The notes beneath the pieces are model-generated. The model was not told the origin of the DNA. It saw only the letters and a program-made list of their open reading frames with translations, and ran no database searches. A program made the position numbers and the translations under genes. From Solirubrobacterales bacterium (GTDB lineage Bacteria > Actinomycetota > Thermoleophilia > Solirubrobacterales > 70-9), in assembly GCA_021323175.1 (NCBI GenBank), contig JAJTCK010000007.1, positions 1-41,852 on the forward strand: 41,852 bases of DNA, in the 5' to 3' direction. Shown here one piece after another: positions 17,411-24,672 of the stretch; the stretch's first letter is position 1; the number at the start of each line of letters is the position of its first letter.

Positions 17411-18288
17411 CCGATCACCGCGGACGCCCGGCCCGCCGCCCAAAGCGCGGCGGCTGCCGAGGCGAAGGCGATCGCCCCGATGGCGACGACCTCCATGGCG
17501 ATCCGATGCCGCCCGCGCACGCGCTGCGCAAGCTGCTCCAGCAGCAGCGCGGCGATCGCGCCACCCACGAGGCCGCCCAGATGGCCCCCGATGGAGATGC
17601 CTGGAACGGAGAACGTGAAGACGATGTTGATGACGACGAACAGGCCGATCTGAGAGGCCACCTGATCGAGCCCGCGCTGGCGGGCGATGACGAAGGCCGC
17701 GGCCATCAGACCGAAGACCGCGCCGCTCGCGCCGACGGTCACCTGGTTCGGATCGGTCGCCAGCAGGGCGCCGGCCGACCCCGCGAGGAGCGCGGCGAAG
17801 TAGATCGCGACGAATCGAGCCGTGCCGATCATCGGCTCGATCAGCGTGCCCAGGACGTACAGGGCGAACATGTTCAGCAACAGATGCAGGGGGCCGGCGT
17901 GCAGGAAGGCGCCGGTCAGGATCCGGAAGACCTCGCCGCCGGTGTTGGGCTCGTTTCCGCAGAACCCGCCGTCGTCGATGGCATTCCCGCAGAGGCCGCC
18001 GTCCGAGATCAGATTACCCCCGCCATCGACCGAGGCCGCCCCGCCGCCGCCGAGGATCTCCGCCAGGAAGACGATCACGTTCAGAGCGATCAGCGCGTAG
18101 GTCGCGACCGGCTCGCCGCCTGCCGCGAGGTTGGCGGCCGTCCGGACGCTGGTCCGCTGGCGCGCGCACTCCGGGCAGCGCATCCCAACCGGCGTGGAGG
18201 TCATGCACTCCGGGCAGATGGGGCGCCCGCAGGCCGAGCAGGAGACCCCCGTCTCTCGGTCGGGATGCCGGTAACAGGTCTCTGCCAC
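17407..18288 (-). CDS. Rhomboid family intramembrane serine protease with N-terminal zinc finger
   Basis: Protein of 293 residues. The N-terminus (5-41) is a Cys/His-rich B-box-like finger (CYRHPDRETGVSCSACGRPIC..C..C). A six-helix rhomboid core follows: LHLLLNMF (His135, Asn139), catalytic Ser189 in GASGAVFG and His236 in GGHLGGLVGG. A loop after the first helix (about 80-118) is Gly-rich and holds a repeated DGG-x-CGN motif with two Cys. The zinc-finger/rhomboid combination is common in actinobacteria. GTG start; TAGGCT lies exactly 6 nt upstream, predicting a leaderless mRNA. Substrate unknown. Confidence 0.92.
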   Translation of the reverse strand: MAETCYRHPDRETGVSCSACGRPICPECMTSTPVGMRCPECARQRTSVRTAANLAAGGEPVATYALIALNVIVFLAEILGGGGAASVDGGGNLISDGGLCGNAIDDGGFCGNEPNTGGEVFRILTGAFLHAGPLHLLLNMFALYVLGTLIEPMIGTARFVAIYFAALLAGSAGALLATDPNQVTVGASGAVFGLMAAAFVIARQRGLDQVASQIGLFVVINIVFTFSVPGISIGGHLGGLVGGAIAALLLEQLAQRVRGRHRIAMEVVAIGAIAFASAAAALWAAGRASAVIG

Positions 18289-18294
18289 GCGGAG

Positions 18295-18300
18295 AGCCTA
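18295..18300 (-). promoter_or_regulatory. -10 box (TAGGCT) for leaderless rhomboid mRNA
   Basis: TAGGCT, then 6 nt, then the GTG at 18288. No Shine-Dalgarno. Transcription should begin on the start codon. Confidence 0.5.
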
Positions 18301-18335
18301 GATGAGTCGTTTCCAGGGCCCGCCTGCTGGCCAGC

Positions 18336-19043
18336 CTAATCCAGGCGGACGTCCATGACGGGTGGAAGGGTCGGCTCGGTGCGACCGGGTCCGGGCTCGG
18401 CCGTGACCATGACCTCGCTGACGTCGCCGGCAGCCTCCGGAAGCGCGGCGGTGGCCGTGCCGTCGTCGTGCGGAAGGAACGTCGCGGAGGGCTTGATGCC
18501 CGCCGGGGTCGCGACCCACACCTGATAGACGGATCCCTTCGTCAGCTTCTCCATTCCATGCATGTGCAGCGTCGCTGAGCCGTCGTCGAGGACGAGCGAG
18601 CCACCCGCTTCCCCCGCGGCCTGGGTGATCGGAACGGTCTCGGCGTCCTCTCCCCCGCCCTCGGCGATCAGATAGCCCGCGACTCCCGCGGCCACCAGCG
18701 CGATCGCGGCCAGGCCCGCCACGGGGCGCATCAGAAAGCTCGCCAGGCGCGAGCGGGAACGCAAGCGCTCCGGGCGCGGCTCGCGCGCCGCCTTCTCGGC
18801 GTGCGCGGAAGCGGTTCCTGCGTCGGCGTGGACCGCCGCCATCACGCTCTGGCGCAGCGTCTCGGGCGGAGCCACCTGCTCGACGGACTCCGCCAGGATT
18901 GCGACGGCGGGCATCAGGCGATCGCGCACCTCGGCCGCGCAGCGGTCGCAGCGCTCCAGGTGACTCGCCACGGAGCGCGTCTCGCCCTCGGTCAGGCCTC
19001 CGATGGCGAATGCGGCCAAGTCGTCGTGGTCGGGGTGCTTCAC
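18336..19043 (-). CDS. Anti-sigma factor, RskA family
   Basis: Membrane anti-sigma factor of 235 residues. The N-terminal zinc anti-sigma motif HLERCDRC (His28, Cys32, Cys35) binds the sigma factor in the cytoplasm. One membrane helix lies at about 104-126. The extracytoplasmic C-terminal domain resembles the RskA/anti-sigma-K domain (GSVYQVWVATPAGIKPSATF). The start overlaps the stop of the ECF gene by 4 nt (ATGA), matching the usual equimolar sigma/anti-sigma arrangement. Release is expected through regulated proteolysis, but no signal can be named. Confidence 0.9.
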   Translation of the reverse strand: MKHPDHDDLAAFAIGGLTEGETRSVASHLERCDRCAAEVRDRLMPAVAILAESVEQVAPPETLRQSVMAAVHADAGTASAHAEKAAREPRPERLRSRSRLASFLMRPVAGLAAIALVAAGVAGYLIAEGGGEDAETVPITQAAGEAGGSLVLDDGSATLHMHGMEKLTKGSVYQVWVATPAGIKPSATFLPHDDGTATAALPEAAGDVSEVMVTAEPGPGRTEPTLPPVMDVRLD

Positions 19044-19621
19044 TGCTCGTACACCCCTTCGGCCAGGGACGCCCGGATCTTCTCCATCCCCAGGCGCATG
19101 CGGCCCTTGATCGTCCCCAAGGGCTCGTTCAGCATCTCGGCGATCTCCGAGTGGCTGAAGCCGCCGAAGAAGGCGAGCTGAATCACCCGAGACTGGTCCT
19201 CAGGCAGGCCCGACACGGCGCCGCGAACCTCGCGCGCGGTCTCGCGCTTCAGGGCCTCGGCGTCGGTGAACTCCTCGGACGGGCGCTTCTCGAGAAGCTC
19301 CTCGGCGTCGAACGCGAGCTTCGGGGCCCGGCCGGAGTCCTTGCGCAGGAAGTCGATGGCGCGGTTGCGGACGATGCCCAGCGTCCAGGCGCGGACGCTG
19401 CCGCGGGCGCGGTCGAACCGGGCGCCGCTGCGCCAGATGGAGATCAGCGCCTCCTGCGTGACGTCCTCGGCGGCCTGCCGGTTGCCCACGACCCGGTAGG
19501 CGAGCGAGAAGGCGGCGCCGGCGTGGCGGTCGTAGAAGACCTCAAACGCCAGGGGGTCCTTCGCCGCGATCCGCGGCATCAGGTCCTCGTCCGCCAGCCG
19601 CTGCAGGTCAGCCAGGGTCAC
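19040..19621 (-). CDS. ECF RNA polymerase sigma factor (SigK-like)
   Basis: Group 4 sigma factor of 193 residues: region 2 (about 20-90) with AYRVVGNRQAAEDVTQEALISIWR and the -10 binding WTLGIVRNRAIDFLRK, a linker, and region 4 (about 130-185) with LPEDQSRVIQLAFFGGFSHSEIAEML followed by the recognition helix GTIKGRMRLGMEKIR. The GTG start has GGAG 7 nt upstream. Operon with the RskA-type anti-sigma factor. The divergent DUF4383 gene could be a target, but I cannot identify an ECF promoter with confidence. Confidence 0.92.
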   Translation of the reverse strand: MTLADLQRLADEDLMPRIAAKDPLAFEVFYDRHAGAAFSLAYRVVGNRQAAEDVTQEALISIWRSGARFDRARGSVRAWTLGIVRNRAIDFLRKDSGRAPKLAFDAEELLEKRPSEEFTDAEALKRETAREVRGAVSGLPEDQSRVIQLAFFGGFSHSEIAEMLNEPLGTIKGRMRLGMEKIRASLAEGVYEQ

Positions 19622-19740
19622 CGGTCAGCTCCATCCCCTCACGCTAAGGCTTACGAGGTGTCTGACGAAGCGGATCAGGGCATCAGGCGAGTGGCTGCGA
19701 TGGCGCAGCCTGTGGCACTTCAATCAAGGAGGAACTCGGA

Positions 19741-20178
19741 ATGGATACGTCCAGCCCCGCCAGGCTCTATTGCGTGCTCGTAGGGGGCGTGCTGGTGCTC
19801 GTCGGCCTGCTCGGATTCGCCTACGAGGCGAGCTTCGACGTCGGGGACAAGGTGCAGTCGGACAAGGTCTTCGGCGCGTTCGCCGTGAACGGCTGGCACA
19901 ACCTGGTTCACCTGGCAATCGGCGTGGTGCTGCTCGTCGGGGCGCGCGGAGCCGCGCGCTCGACCGCCATGCTCGTTGGGATCCTCTACCTGGTCCTCGC
20001 CGCCCTCGGGTTCATCGCGACCGGAGGAGACGGGATCGAGTTCATCGCCGAGAACGGCGTGCTGATCGACCTGGTCCCCGTGAACGACGAAGACAACTGG
20101 CTGCACGTCGCTCTCGGCGTGACCGGTGTCCTCGCCGCCCTGGCGAGCGGCCGGAGGGTGGCGCCGGCCAGGGCCTGA
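19741..20178 (+). CDS. DUF4383 domain membrane protein
   Basis: Small membrane protein of 145 residues with four hydrophobic helices (about 8-28, 52-68, 74-93, 122-137). The NGWHNLVHLAIGV segment is characteristic of DUF4383. A strong AAGGAGGAA Shine-Dalgarno lies 6 nt before the ATG. Divergent from the SigK-like operon, with 119 nt between the start codons. Function unknown. Confidence 0.85.
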   Translation: MDTSSPARLYCVLVGGVLVLVGLLGFAYEASFDVGDKVQSDKVFGAFAVNGWHNLVHLAIGVVLLVGARGAARSTAMLVGILYLVLAALGFIATGGDGIEFIAENGVLIDLVPVNDEDNWLHVALGVTGVLAALASGRRVAPARA

Positions 20179-20200
20179 GCCCTCCAGGGCGGATGCGCCG

Positions 20201-20569
20201 CTAGGGAATCCGCGAGCGGACCGAGTCGGCGAGCGCTGCGAAGCCGCTCGGCCGCTTGCGGCGGCGCATCTCGATCAGCAGCAGAGCGCCGCCGGCCATG
20301 CCGCCGGCGGCGGCGGCCGCCGCGGGCCGCAGCCAGTTACGCGGGTCTCGAAGCGCAGCAAGCTCGGAGTCCGACAGCTCCTCGGCCCAGGCTGACAGCT
20401 CCTCGGCCGCGACCTCAGTGACGGCGCTCAGCGTCTCCTCCACCCGGCCCGGCAGGCTCTCGGGCGGTTCGATGGGACGCAACGCGGTCCTGAGCAGCGC
20501 CTCGACGTCGGAGGATGAGGATCCCTCCGGCCAGGCGCCGGCCTGGCGGTCGGCGGGCGCGTCACTCAT
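20201..20569 (-). CDS. Putative ECF-associated single-pass membrane protein, 122 aa
   Basis: Starts inside the upstream ECF sigma gene (8-nt overlap), the position where an anti-sigma factor is expected. The N-terminal 85 residues are acidic and helical (DVEALLRTALRPIEPPESLPGRVEETL). An Ala/Gly-rich membrane segment (about 91-102) is followed by a basic C-terminal tail. There is no H-x3-C-x2-C zinc anti-sigma motif. It could be a non-canonical anti-sigma factor or an unrelated partner; this rests on context only. Confidence 0.7.
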   Translation of the reverse strand: MSDAPADRQAGAWPEGSSSSDVEALLRTALRPIEPPESLPGRVEETLSAVTEVAAEELSAWAEELSDSELAALRDPRNWLRPAAAAAAGGMAGGALLLIEMRRRKRPSGFAALADSVRSRIP

Positions 20570-21116
20570 CGTCTGCCATCTCTCCCTCCAGCTGCCTGAT
20601 CGCCCTGTGGATCAGGACCTTGGTCGCCCCATCGGTGCGCCCGAGGGCGCGGGCGATCTCGCGGTTGTCCATGCCGAGCGCGAAGCGCATGATCAGCGCC
20701 TCGCGGCGGTCGTCGGGCAGATGCTCGAGGCTGTCCATCACGTGCTTCAGCTCCGCGCGCCCCTCGACGACGCGCTCGGTCGGGTGGGGAGCCGCGATCG
20801 GATCGGAGTTGTCCAGAGGTGACTGCGGTCGGCGGGCCCGGTCGCGGTGGAAGTTGGAGGCGAGGTTGTGGGCGATGCGGATGAGCCAGGGACGCAGCGG
20901 CCGGCCGTTCGATTCATTGCGCGCGCGATCGAAGTGCCGATAGGCCTGCAGGAAGGCCTGCTCGGTGAGGTCCTCGGCGTCGTGGTGGTTGCCGACGCGG
21001 TAGTACGCGTAGGAGTAGACGTCGCGCAGGTGGTCGCGGTAGAGCTGCTCGAAGGCCGCGTCCATCTCGGCCTTCTCAGCGCCGGTCGGGATCGTCGCCT
21101 GGGGACCGTCGGCCAC
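20562..21116 (-). CDS. ECF RNA polymerase sigma factor (second module)
   Basis: Sigma factor of 184 residues: region 2 with DVYSYAYYRVGNHHDAEDLTEQAFLQAYRHF and LRPWLIRIAHNLASNFHRDRARR, region 4 with LEHLPDDRREALIMRFALGMDNREIARALG and recognition helix DGATKVLIHRAIRQLE. A GTG at 21134 is in frame, but GTG at 21116 is preferred because TACGCT lies exactly 6 nt before it and no Shine-Dalgarno supports the longer form. Co-transcribed with the 122-aa membrane protein. Confidence 0.9.
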   Translation of the reverse strand: MADGPQATIPTGAEKAEMDAAFEQLYRDHLRDVYSYAYYRVGNHHDAEDLTEQAFLQAYRHFDRARNESNGRPLRPWLIRIAHNLASNFHRDRARRPQSPLDNSDPIAAPHPTERVVEGRAELKHVMDSLEHLPDDRREALIMRFALGMDNREIARALGRTDGATKVLIHRAIRQLEGEMADDE

Positions 21117-21122
21117 GGACGA

Positions 21123-21128
21123 AGCGTA
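21123..21128 (-). promoter_or_regulatory. -10 box (TACGCT) for leaderless ECF sigma mRNA
   Basis: TACGCT ends 6 nt before the GTG at 21116. It lies inside the longer possible reading frame and so argues for the shorter start. Confidence 0.45.
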
Positions 21129-21174
21129 TGCCACCCGTCAGGTGCGCGCGAGGCGCTGTCCGGGCTGCCCCCGC

Positions 21175-22851
21175 TCATGCTGCCCGCCTGGCCCGCTCCG
21201 CCCTGCGGAGCCCAGCCATCCATTCCCCAGGGGTGATCTCGCCGGCGATCAGCTGCGCCAGACCCTCCAGGCCGGGGGCCTCGACGCCCGATCCGATCAG
21301 GGTCTCGGCGATCAGGGGGACCGAGTCGAGGCCCTCCGAAGCCTGGCCGATGATCCCGGGGATCTCACCGGCAGGAGTCCCCTGGCCCAGGAGTTCGCCG
21401 GCGCGGCGGTTGCGGCTGCCGGGCGCGAGGATGGTGGCCGTCAGGTCGCCGACCCCCGCCAGGCCCGAGAACGTCTCCGCCCGACCCCCGTGCACCTGCG
21501 CATAGTCCAGACACTCGCGCCAGACCTCGGCGGTGGCGATGCCGGCGGCGTTCATGCCGTGTGGCTCGGCGGCGGCGGCGGCGACCGCGGCGGCGTTCTT
21601 CGCGACACCCGCCATCTCGACGCCCGTGATGTCATCCGTTCGCTCGCACACCAGGCCGGCTTCGTCGAAGACCTCTCCGAGCTGGCTGCGCAGGTCCGGG
21701 TCCCCGCTGCCCAGAACCAGGGCCGCCGTCCCCGACACGGCTTCCTTGGCGTGAGCGGGGCCGCCCAGGCATGCGACCGCGCGCGAGCGGACCCGCTCGG
21801 ACAGGTACTCGGTCGGCAGGGCCCCCATCGGGGCCACCAGGCCCTTGCTCAGCATCAGCACCGCCGAGCGCTGCCCGACGCGTGCGCCGATGGACCCGAC
21901 AGCAGCCGGCAGGCCGTTCGAGGGCACGGCCAGGCAGACCAGGTCCATGCCGGCCAGCTCGATATCCGAGGCCCGCTTGACGGTCAGCGCGTCCGGCAGC
22001 CGGACCCCGGGCAGGTACCTCTCGTTCGCGCGGCTCTCGCCCATCTCCTCCGCCTGCTCGGCGGTGCGGGCGCCCAGCTCGACCTCGAGGCCGCCCCGCG
22101 CCAGCAGGACCGCCACCGCGGTTCCCCAGCTGCCGGCTCCGATCACCGCCGCCTTGCGAAGAGGCGGCAGGCCACCGAGCCATTCCCATTGCAGCTCGAT
22201 CACCGGCCAGACCCGGGCTCCCACCGAGTTGGCGAGCGCCGGCGACGGGCTGTCAGTCCGAGGAAAGGTGAGGGCGCGCCCGGCCCGGACGCGGACCTTG
22301 CGGGGCCTGAAGAGCATGCCGCGGCGCACCTGATCTGAGCCCTGGACGGCGACCGGCAGGACCGCCGCGCCCGTCTCGAGGGCCAGTCGGCCGAAGCCGC
22401 GCTTGGGCCGCGCCAGCGACCCGCTGCGGATTCGGGTGCCCTCGGGGAAGATGCAGATCGCCCCGCCGCGCTCCAGGACGCTGCGCGAGGTGACCAGGGT
22501 CTCGTCGTCCGACTGGCCCCTGCGCACGGGGTAGGCGCCCAAGCGGTTCAGCAGCCACCCCTGCCACCGCGATCCGAACAGCTCGACCTTCGCGACGTAA
22601 TGCAGCGGCCGGCCCCACGGAAGCGTCACGGCGATCACGAACGGGTCGAGGAAGCTGCGGTGGTTGGACGCCACGATCAGCGGACCCTTGACGCGGGCGT
22701 GCTCCCGCCCGATCCGGCTGAGACGCAGGTAGATCAGGAACGCCGGCTGCAGGATCGCGCGGGCCACGACGTACATCGGCCAGTTGACCCCCCGCTCGCG
22801 CGTGAAGCGGTGATAGGCGAGCAGTCTCTCCTCGCTGACGGGCTGACTCAC
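21175..22851 (-). CDS. gpsA: Fusion: PlsC-type acyltransferase + glycerol-3-phosphate dehydrogenase (GpsA)
   Basis: A single 558-residue chain with two complete enzymes. Residues about 1-220: 1-acylglycerol-3-phosphate acyltransferase fold with the catalytic NHRSFLD (His64, Asp69) and FPEGTR (135-140). Residues about 233-558: NAD(P)+ glycerol-3-phosphate dehydrogenase with VIGAGSWGTA (237-246), LSKGL (Lys336), the catalytic VAKNAAAV (Lys418) and SGLAGVGDLTAT. GpsA makes sn-glycerol-3-phosphate and PlsC makes phosphatidic acid, so the fusion spans two steps of phospholipid synthesis (the first acylation is missing). Hydrophobic stretch near residues 28-42. GTG start, no Shine-Dalgarno seen. 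Lies 62 nt downstream of the iron-type alcohol dehydrogenase, probably one operon. Confidence 0.92.
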   Translation of the reverse strand: MSQPVSEERLLAYHRFTRERGVNWPMYVVARAILQPAFLIYLRLSRIGREHARVKGPLIVASNHRSFLDPFVIAVTLPWGRPLHYVAKVELFGSRWQGWLLNRLGAYPVRRGQSDDETLVTSRSVLERGGAICIFPEGTRIRSGSLARPKRGFGRLALETGAAVLPVAVQGSDQVRRGMLFRPRKVRVRAGRALTFPRTDSPSPALANSVGARVWPVIELQWEWLGGLPPLRKAAVIGAGSWGTAVAVLLARGGLEVELGARTAEQAEEMGESRANERYLPGVRLPDALTVKRASDIELAGMDLVCLAVPSNGLPAAVGSIGARVGQRSAVLMLSKGLVAPMGALPTEYLSERVRSRAVACLGGPAHAKEAVSGTAALVLGSGDPDLRSQLGEVFDEAGLVCERTDDITGVEMAGVAKNAAAVAAAAAEPHGMNAAGIATAEVWRECLDYAQVHGGRAETFSGLAGVGDLTATILAPGSRNRRAGELLGQGTPAGEIPGIIGQASEGLDSVPLIAETLIGSGVEAPGLEGLAQLIAGEITPGEWMAGLRRAERARRAA

Positions 22852-22913
22852 AGCTTGGAGAACACGCCCGGGCGCCCGTCGTTACACGGCGGCCGGCTTG
22901 GCCCGACCGGCGG

Positions 22914-23924
22914 CTACCAAGCCGCCTCGATCAAGCGCTCCAGGTCCGCCGCCTGGATCGGCTCGCCCGGGGTCATTCCTGACAGCTCCCCGCGCGCCAT
23001 CGCGACCTCGATCGCCTGCCCGATTCGTCCCCGATCGGCGCCGAGGTTCCCGAGCCCGCGACGCCCGCCCGCGAGCTCCTCGATTCGCTCGCGGATTCCG
23101 CCGCTGTCCGTCCGGAGCGCCTCCGCGAGCGCGCCGATCTGCTCCGGGGCCCTCCCGGACATCTCTTCCATGACGATGGGCAGCAATGCCGCGTTCGTTT
23201 CGGCATGAGGGGTCTCGAACACCCGCACCGAGGTCTGGCTCAGCACGTGATGCAGGGCCAGCCCGGCACGGTCGATGGCGTCGGCGGCGAGCAGCGCTCC
23301 CAGCGCCAGGTCCCTGGCGCTGCGCCCGCCCGGGGCGGCGTCCAGCGAGGTGGCGATCAGACCGGCTCCCTTCAGCGCCGAGCGGCGCGAGAGCCCATCG
23401 GCCAGCGGCGTGTAGAGCGAGTCGGCGCCATGCGCGAGGGCGTTCATCGCCGTCGCGCGAAGCTGGTCCTCGGGTGCACTCGTCATCGCACCGGGGTCGG
23501 CCAGGACGAGCTCCGGCCGGATTCCAGTGATGCCCTCGTAGCCGGCGGGAAGCCGGTGGATCGCGGTCATCTCCGCGCCCGACAGGGTCGTCGGAGCCGC
23601 AGCGACCCGGCCGCCCCTGACCGCCGCGACCGCCTTCGCCGTGTCGATGACGCGCCCGCCGCCGAAGGCGACCAGGCTGTCCGACCCCACCGCGTCCATG
23701 ATGGCGGCGGACGTCTCGGGGATCTGGCCAAGCGGGACGAGATGGGTGGCACGGGCCGCCTCGGCCAACCCGGGTGCGTCCCGGAGGGCGCGCTCGGTGG
23801 ACAGCAGCTCGAATCGCGCCCACCCCTCCTGCTCCAGCGCGGTTGGCAGCTCGCCGACCAGCCCGGGCCTCATCAGCACCGATCGTCCGCGATCCGCGTC
23901 GCGCCATCTGACCTCATCGGGCAT
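22914..23924 (-). CDS. Iron-containing alcohol dehydrogenase (maleylacetate reductase-like)
   Basis: Family III metal-dependent dehydrogenase of 336 residues. NAD-binding motif FGGGRVIDTAKAVAA (about 87-101), then PTTLSGAEMTAI. Metal-site histidines in NALAHGADSLY, LHHVLSQT and PHAETNAALLP. The pattern of these blocks is closest to maleylacetate reductases of aromatic degradation, but no other pathway gene is nearby, so the substrate is open. A glycerol-related role beside GpsA-PlsC is an alternative suggested only by the neighbourhood. GAGAGG precedes the ATG. Confidence 0.84.
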   Translation of the reverse strand: MPDEVRWRDADRGRSVLMRPGLVGELPTALEQEGWARFELLSTERALRDAPGLAEAARATHLVPLGQIPETSAAIMDAVGSDSLVAFGGGRVIDTAKAVAAVRGGRVAAAPTTLSGAEMTAIHRLPAGYEGITGIRPELVLADPGAMTSAPEDQLRATAMNALAHGADSLYTPLADGLSRRSALKGAGLIATSLDAAPGGRSARDLALGALLAADAIDRAGLALHHVLSQTSVRVFETPHAETNAALLPIVMEEMSGRAPEQIGALAEALRTDSGGIRERIEELAGGRRGLGNLGADRGRIGQAIEVAMARGELSGMTPGEPIQAADLERLIEAAW

Positions 23925-24016
23925 GCGGCCATCCTCTCAGGCCCAAACCGCGGTTCGGGCTTCGAGGCTCGACCGCGAGCCGGTACGAGTCAACCCGAGG
24001 CAACCAACGGATAGAA

Positions 24017-24089
24017 AGCCCGGGGCGGGACTCGAACCCGCAGCCTGTCGCTTACAAGGCGACTGCTCCACCAGTTGAGCTACCCGGGC
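24017..24089 (-). tRNA. tRNA-Thr (TGT anticodon)
   Basis: Complete 73-nt cloverleaf: acceptor GCCCGGG/CCCGGGC, D arm GCTC/GAGC, anticodon arm GTCGC-CTTGTAA-GCGAC, 5-nt variable loop, T arm GCGGG-TTCGAGT-CCCGC, discriminator T. Anticodon TGT at 24054-24056. The 3' CCA is not encoded. TAAGCT 11 nt upstream is a possible -10. Confidence 0.96.
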
Positions 24090-24120
24090 ACCCGAAAGCA
24101 AGCTTAGGCCCGGCATCGAC

Positions 24121-24148
24121 GCCTTGGGCCAGGCTTGGCCCCAAAGGC
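24121..24148 (-). terminator. Strong hairpin between 112-aa gene and tRNA-Thr
   Basis: GCCTT and GGGCCA pair with TGGCCC and AAGGC around a 4-nt loop, with one 2-nt bulge. It lies 20 nt after the 112-aa gene on the same strand. There is no clear T tract, so it may be an intrinsic terminator without U-run or a processing signal. Confidence 0.45.
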
Positions 24149-24167
24149 GCCAGCTGGGCCGGGTTGC

Positions 24168-24506
24168 TCAGCCCTTGCCGCGGAAGCGGCCGACGCCCTG
24201 GGTCAGCGCGCGGGTCGGGACCAGCGTCGGGAGGGACTTGACGACGTCTCCCCAGCTCGCGTCGCCTTCGCCGGTCGCCGCCTTGCGGGTCAGCTCCGCG
24301 AAGTGATGTTGCTGGCGGTCGTTCAGGTTGGCGCGGCGGCCGCGTGAGGTGCGGATCAGGTCCAGGAACTCGCGGCGCTCCCTGTCGGTCAGGTTGTCCT
24401 CGACGCGTCGGCGGGCGTTCTTCCACAGCTCGAATGCGATGAAGCCCAGCGCCTGGAGCTGGACTGAGCTGCCGCGGATTCGTGTGATGAGGCTGGTCGT
24501 CGCCAT
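24168..24506 (-). CDS. Hypothetical protein, 112 aa
   Basis: Soluble, highly charged helical protein. A hydrophobic patch at residues about 17-28 (LQALGFIAFELW) is too short and amphipathic for a secure membrane helix. The middle is rich in Arg/Asp/Glu (RRRVEDNLTDRERREFLDLI), and a C-terminal Gly/Arg tail ends GRFRGKG. No family recognised. No Shine-Dalgarno; TACCTT lies 9 nt before the ATG. It stands alone between the tRNA and the sigma-factor terminator. Confidence 0.72.
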   Translation of the reverse strand: MATTSLITRIRGSSVQLQALGFIAFELWKNARRRVEDNLTDRERREFLDLIRTSRGRRANLNDRQQHHFAELTRKAATGEGDASWGDVVKSLPTLVPTRALTQGVGRFRGKG

Positions 24507-24601
24507 GGCTCGGGAAAGGTATCTACCCGGGCAGCGCGCTCCCTAACGCGGGCGGTCGCCGATGACGGGAGCGGCCGGCCGCGCGGGGCGGCACCTTAAA
24601 T

Positions 24602-24630
24602 GTGAGCGGCCGCCGGGGGCGGCCGCTCAC
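24602..24630 (-). terminator. Terminator after the SigH-like gene
   Basis: Perfect 13-bp inverted repeat GTGAGCGGCCGCC/GGCGGCCGCTCAC with a 3-nt loop, 42 nt past the stop codon. On the minus strand it is followed by ATTTAA, a weak U-run. This looks like an intrinsic terminator. Confidence 0.75.
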
Positions 24631-24672
24631 CGTGCCTGACCTGCTGCGCCGTCACTCGGGACGCTTGCGTCC

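Noticed and set aside
24017-24089. tRNA-Thr as an integration site with a neighbouring mobile element
   Set aside because: No integrase, no repeated 3' tRNA end and no shift in composition on either side.
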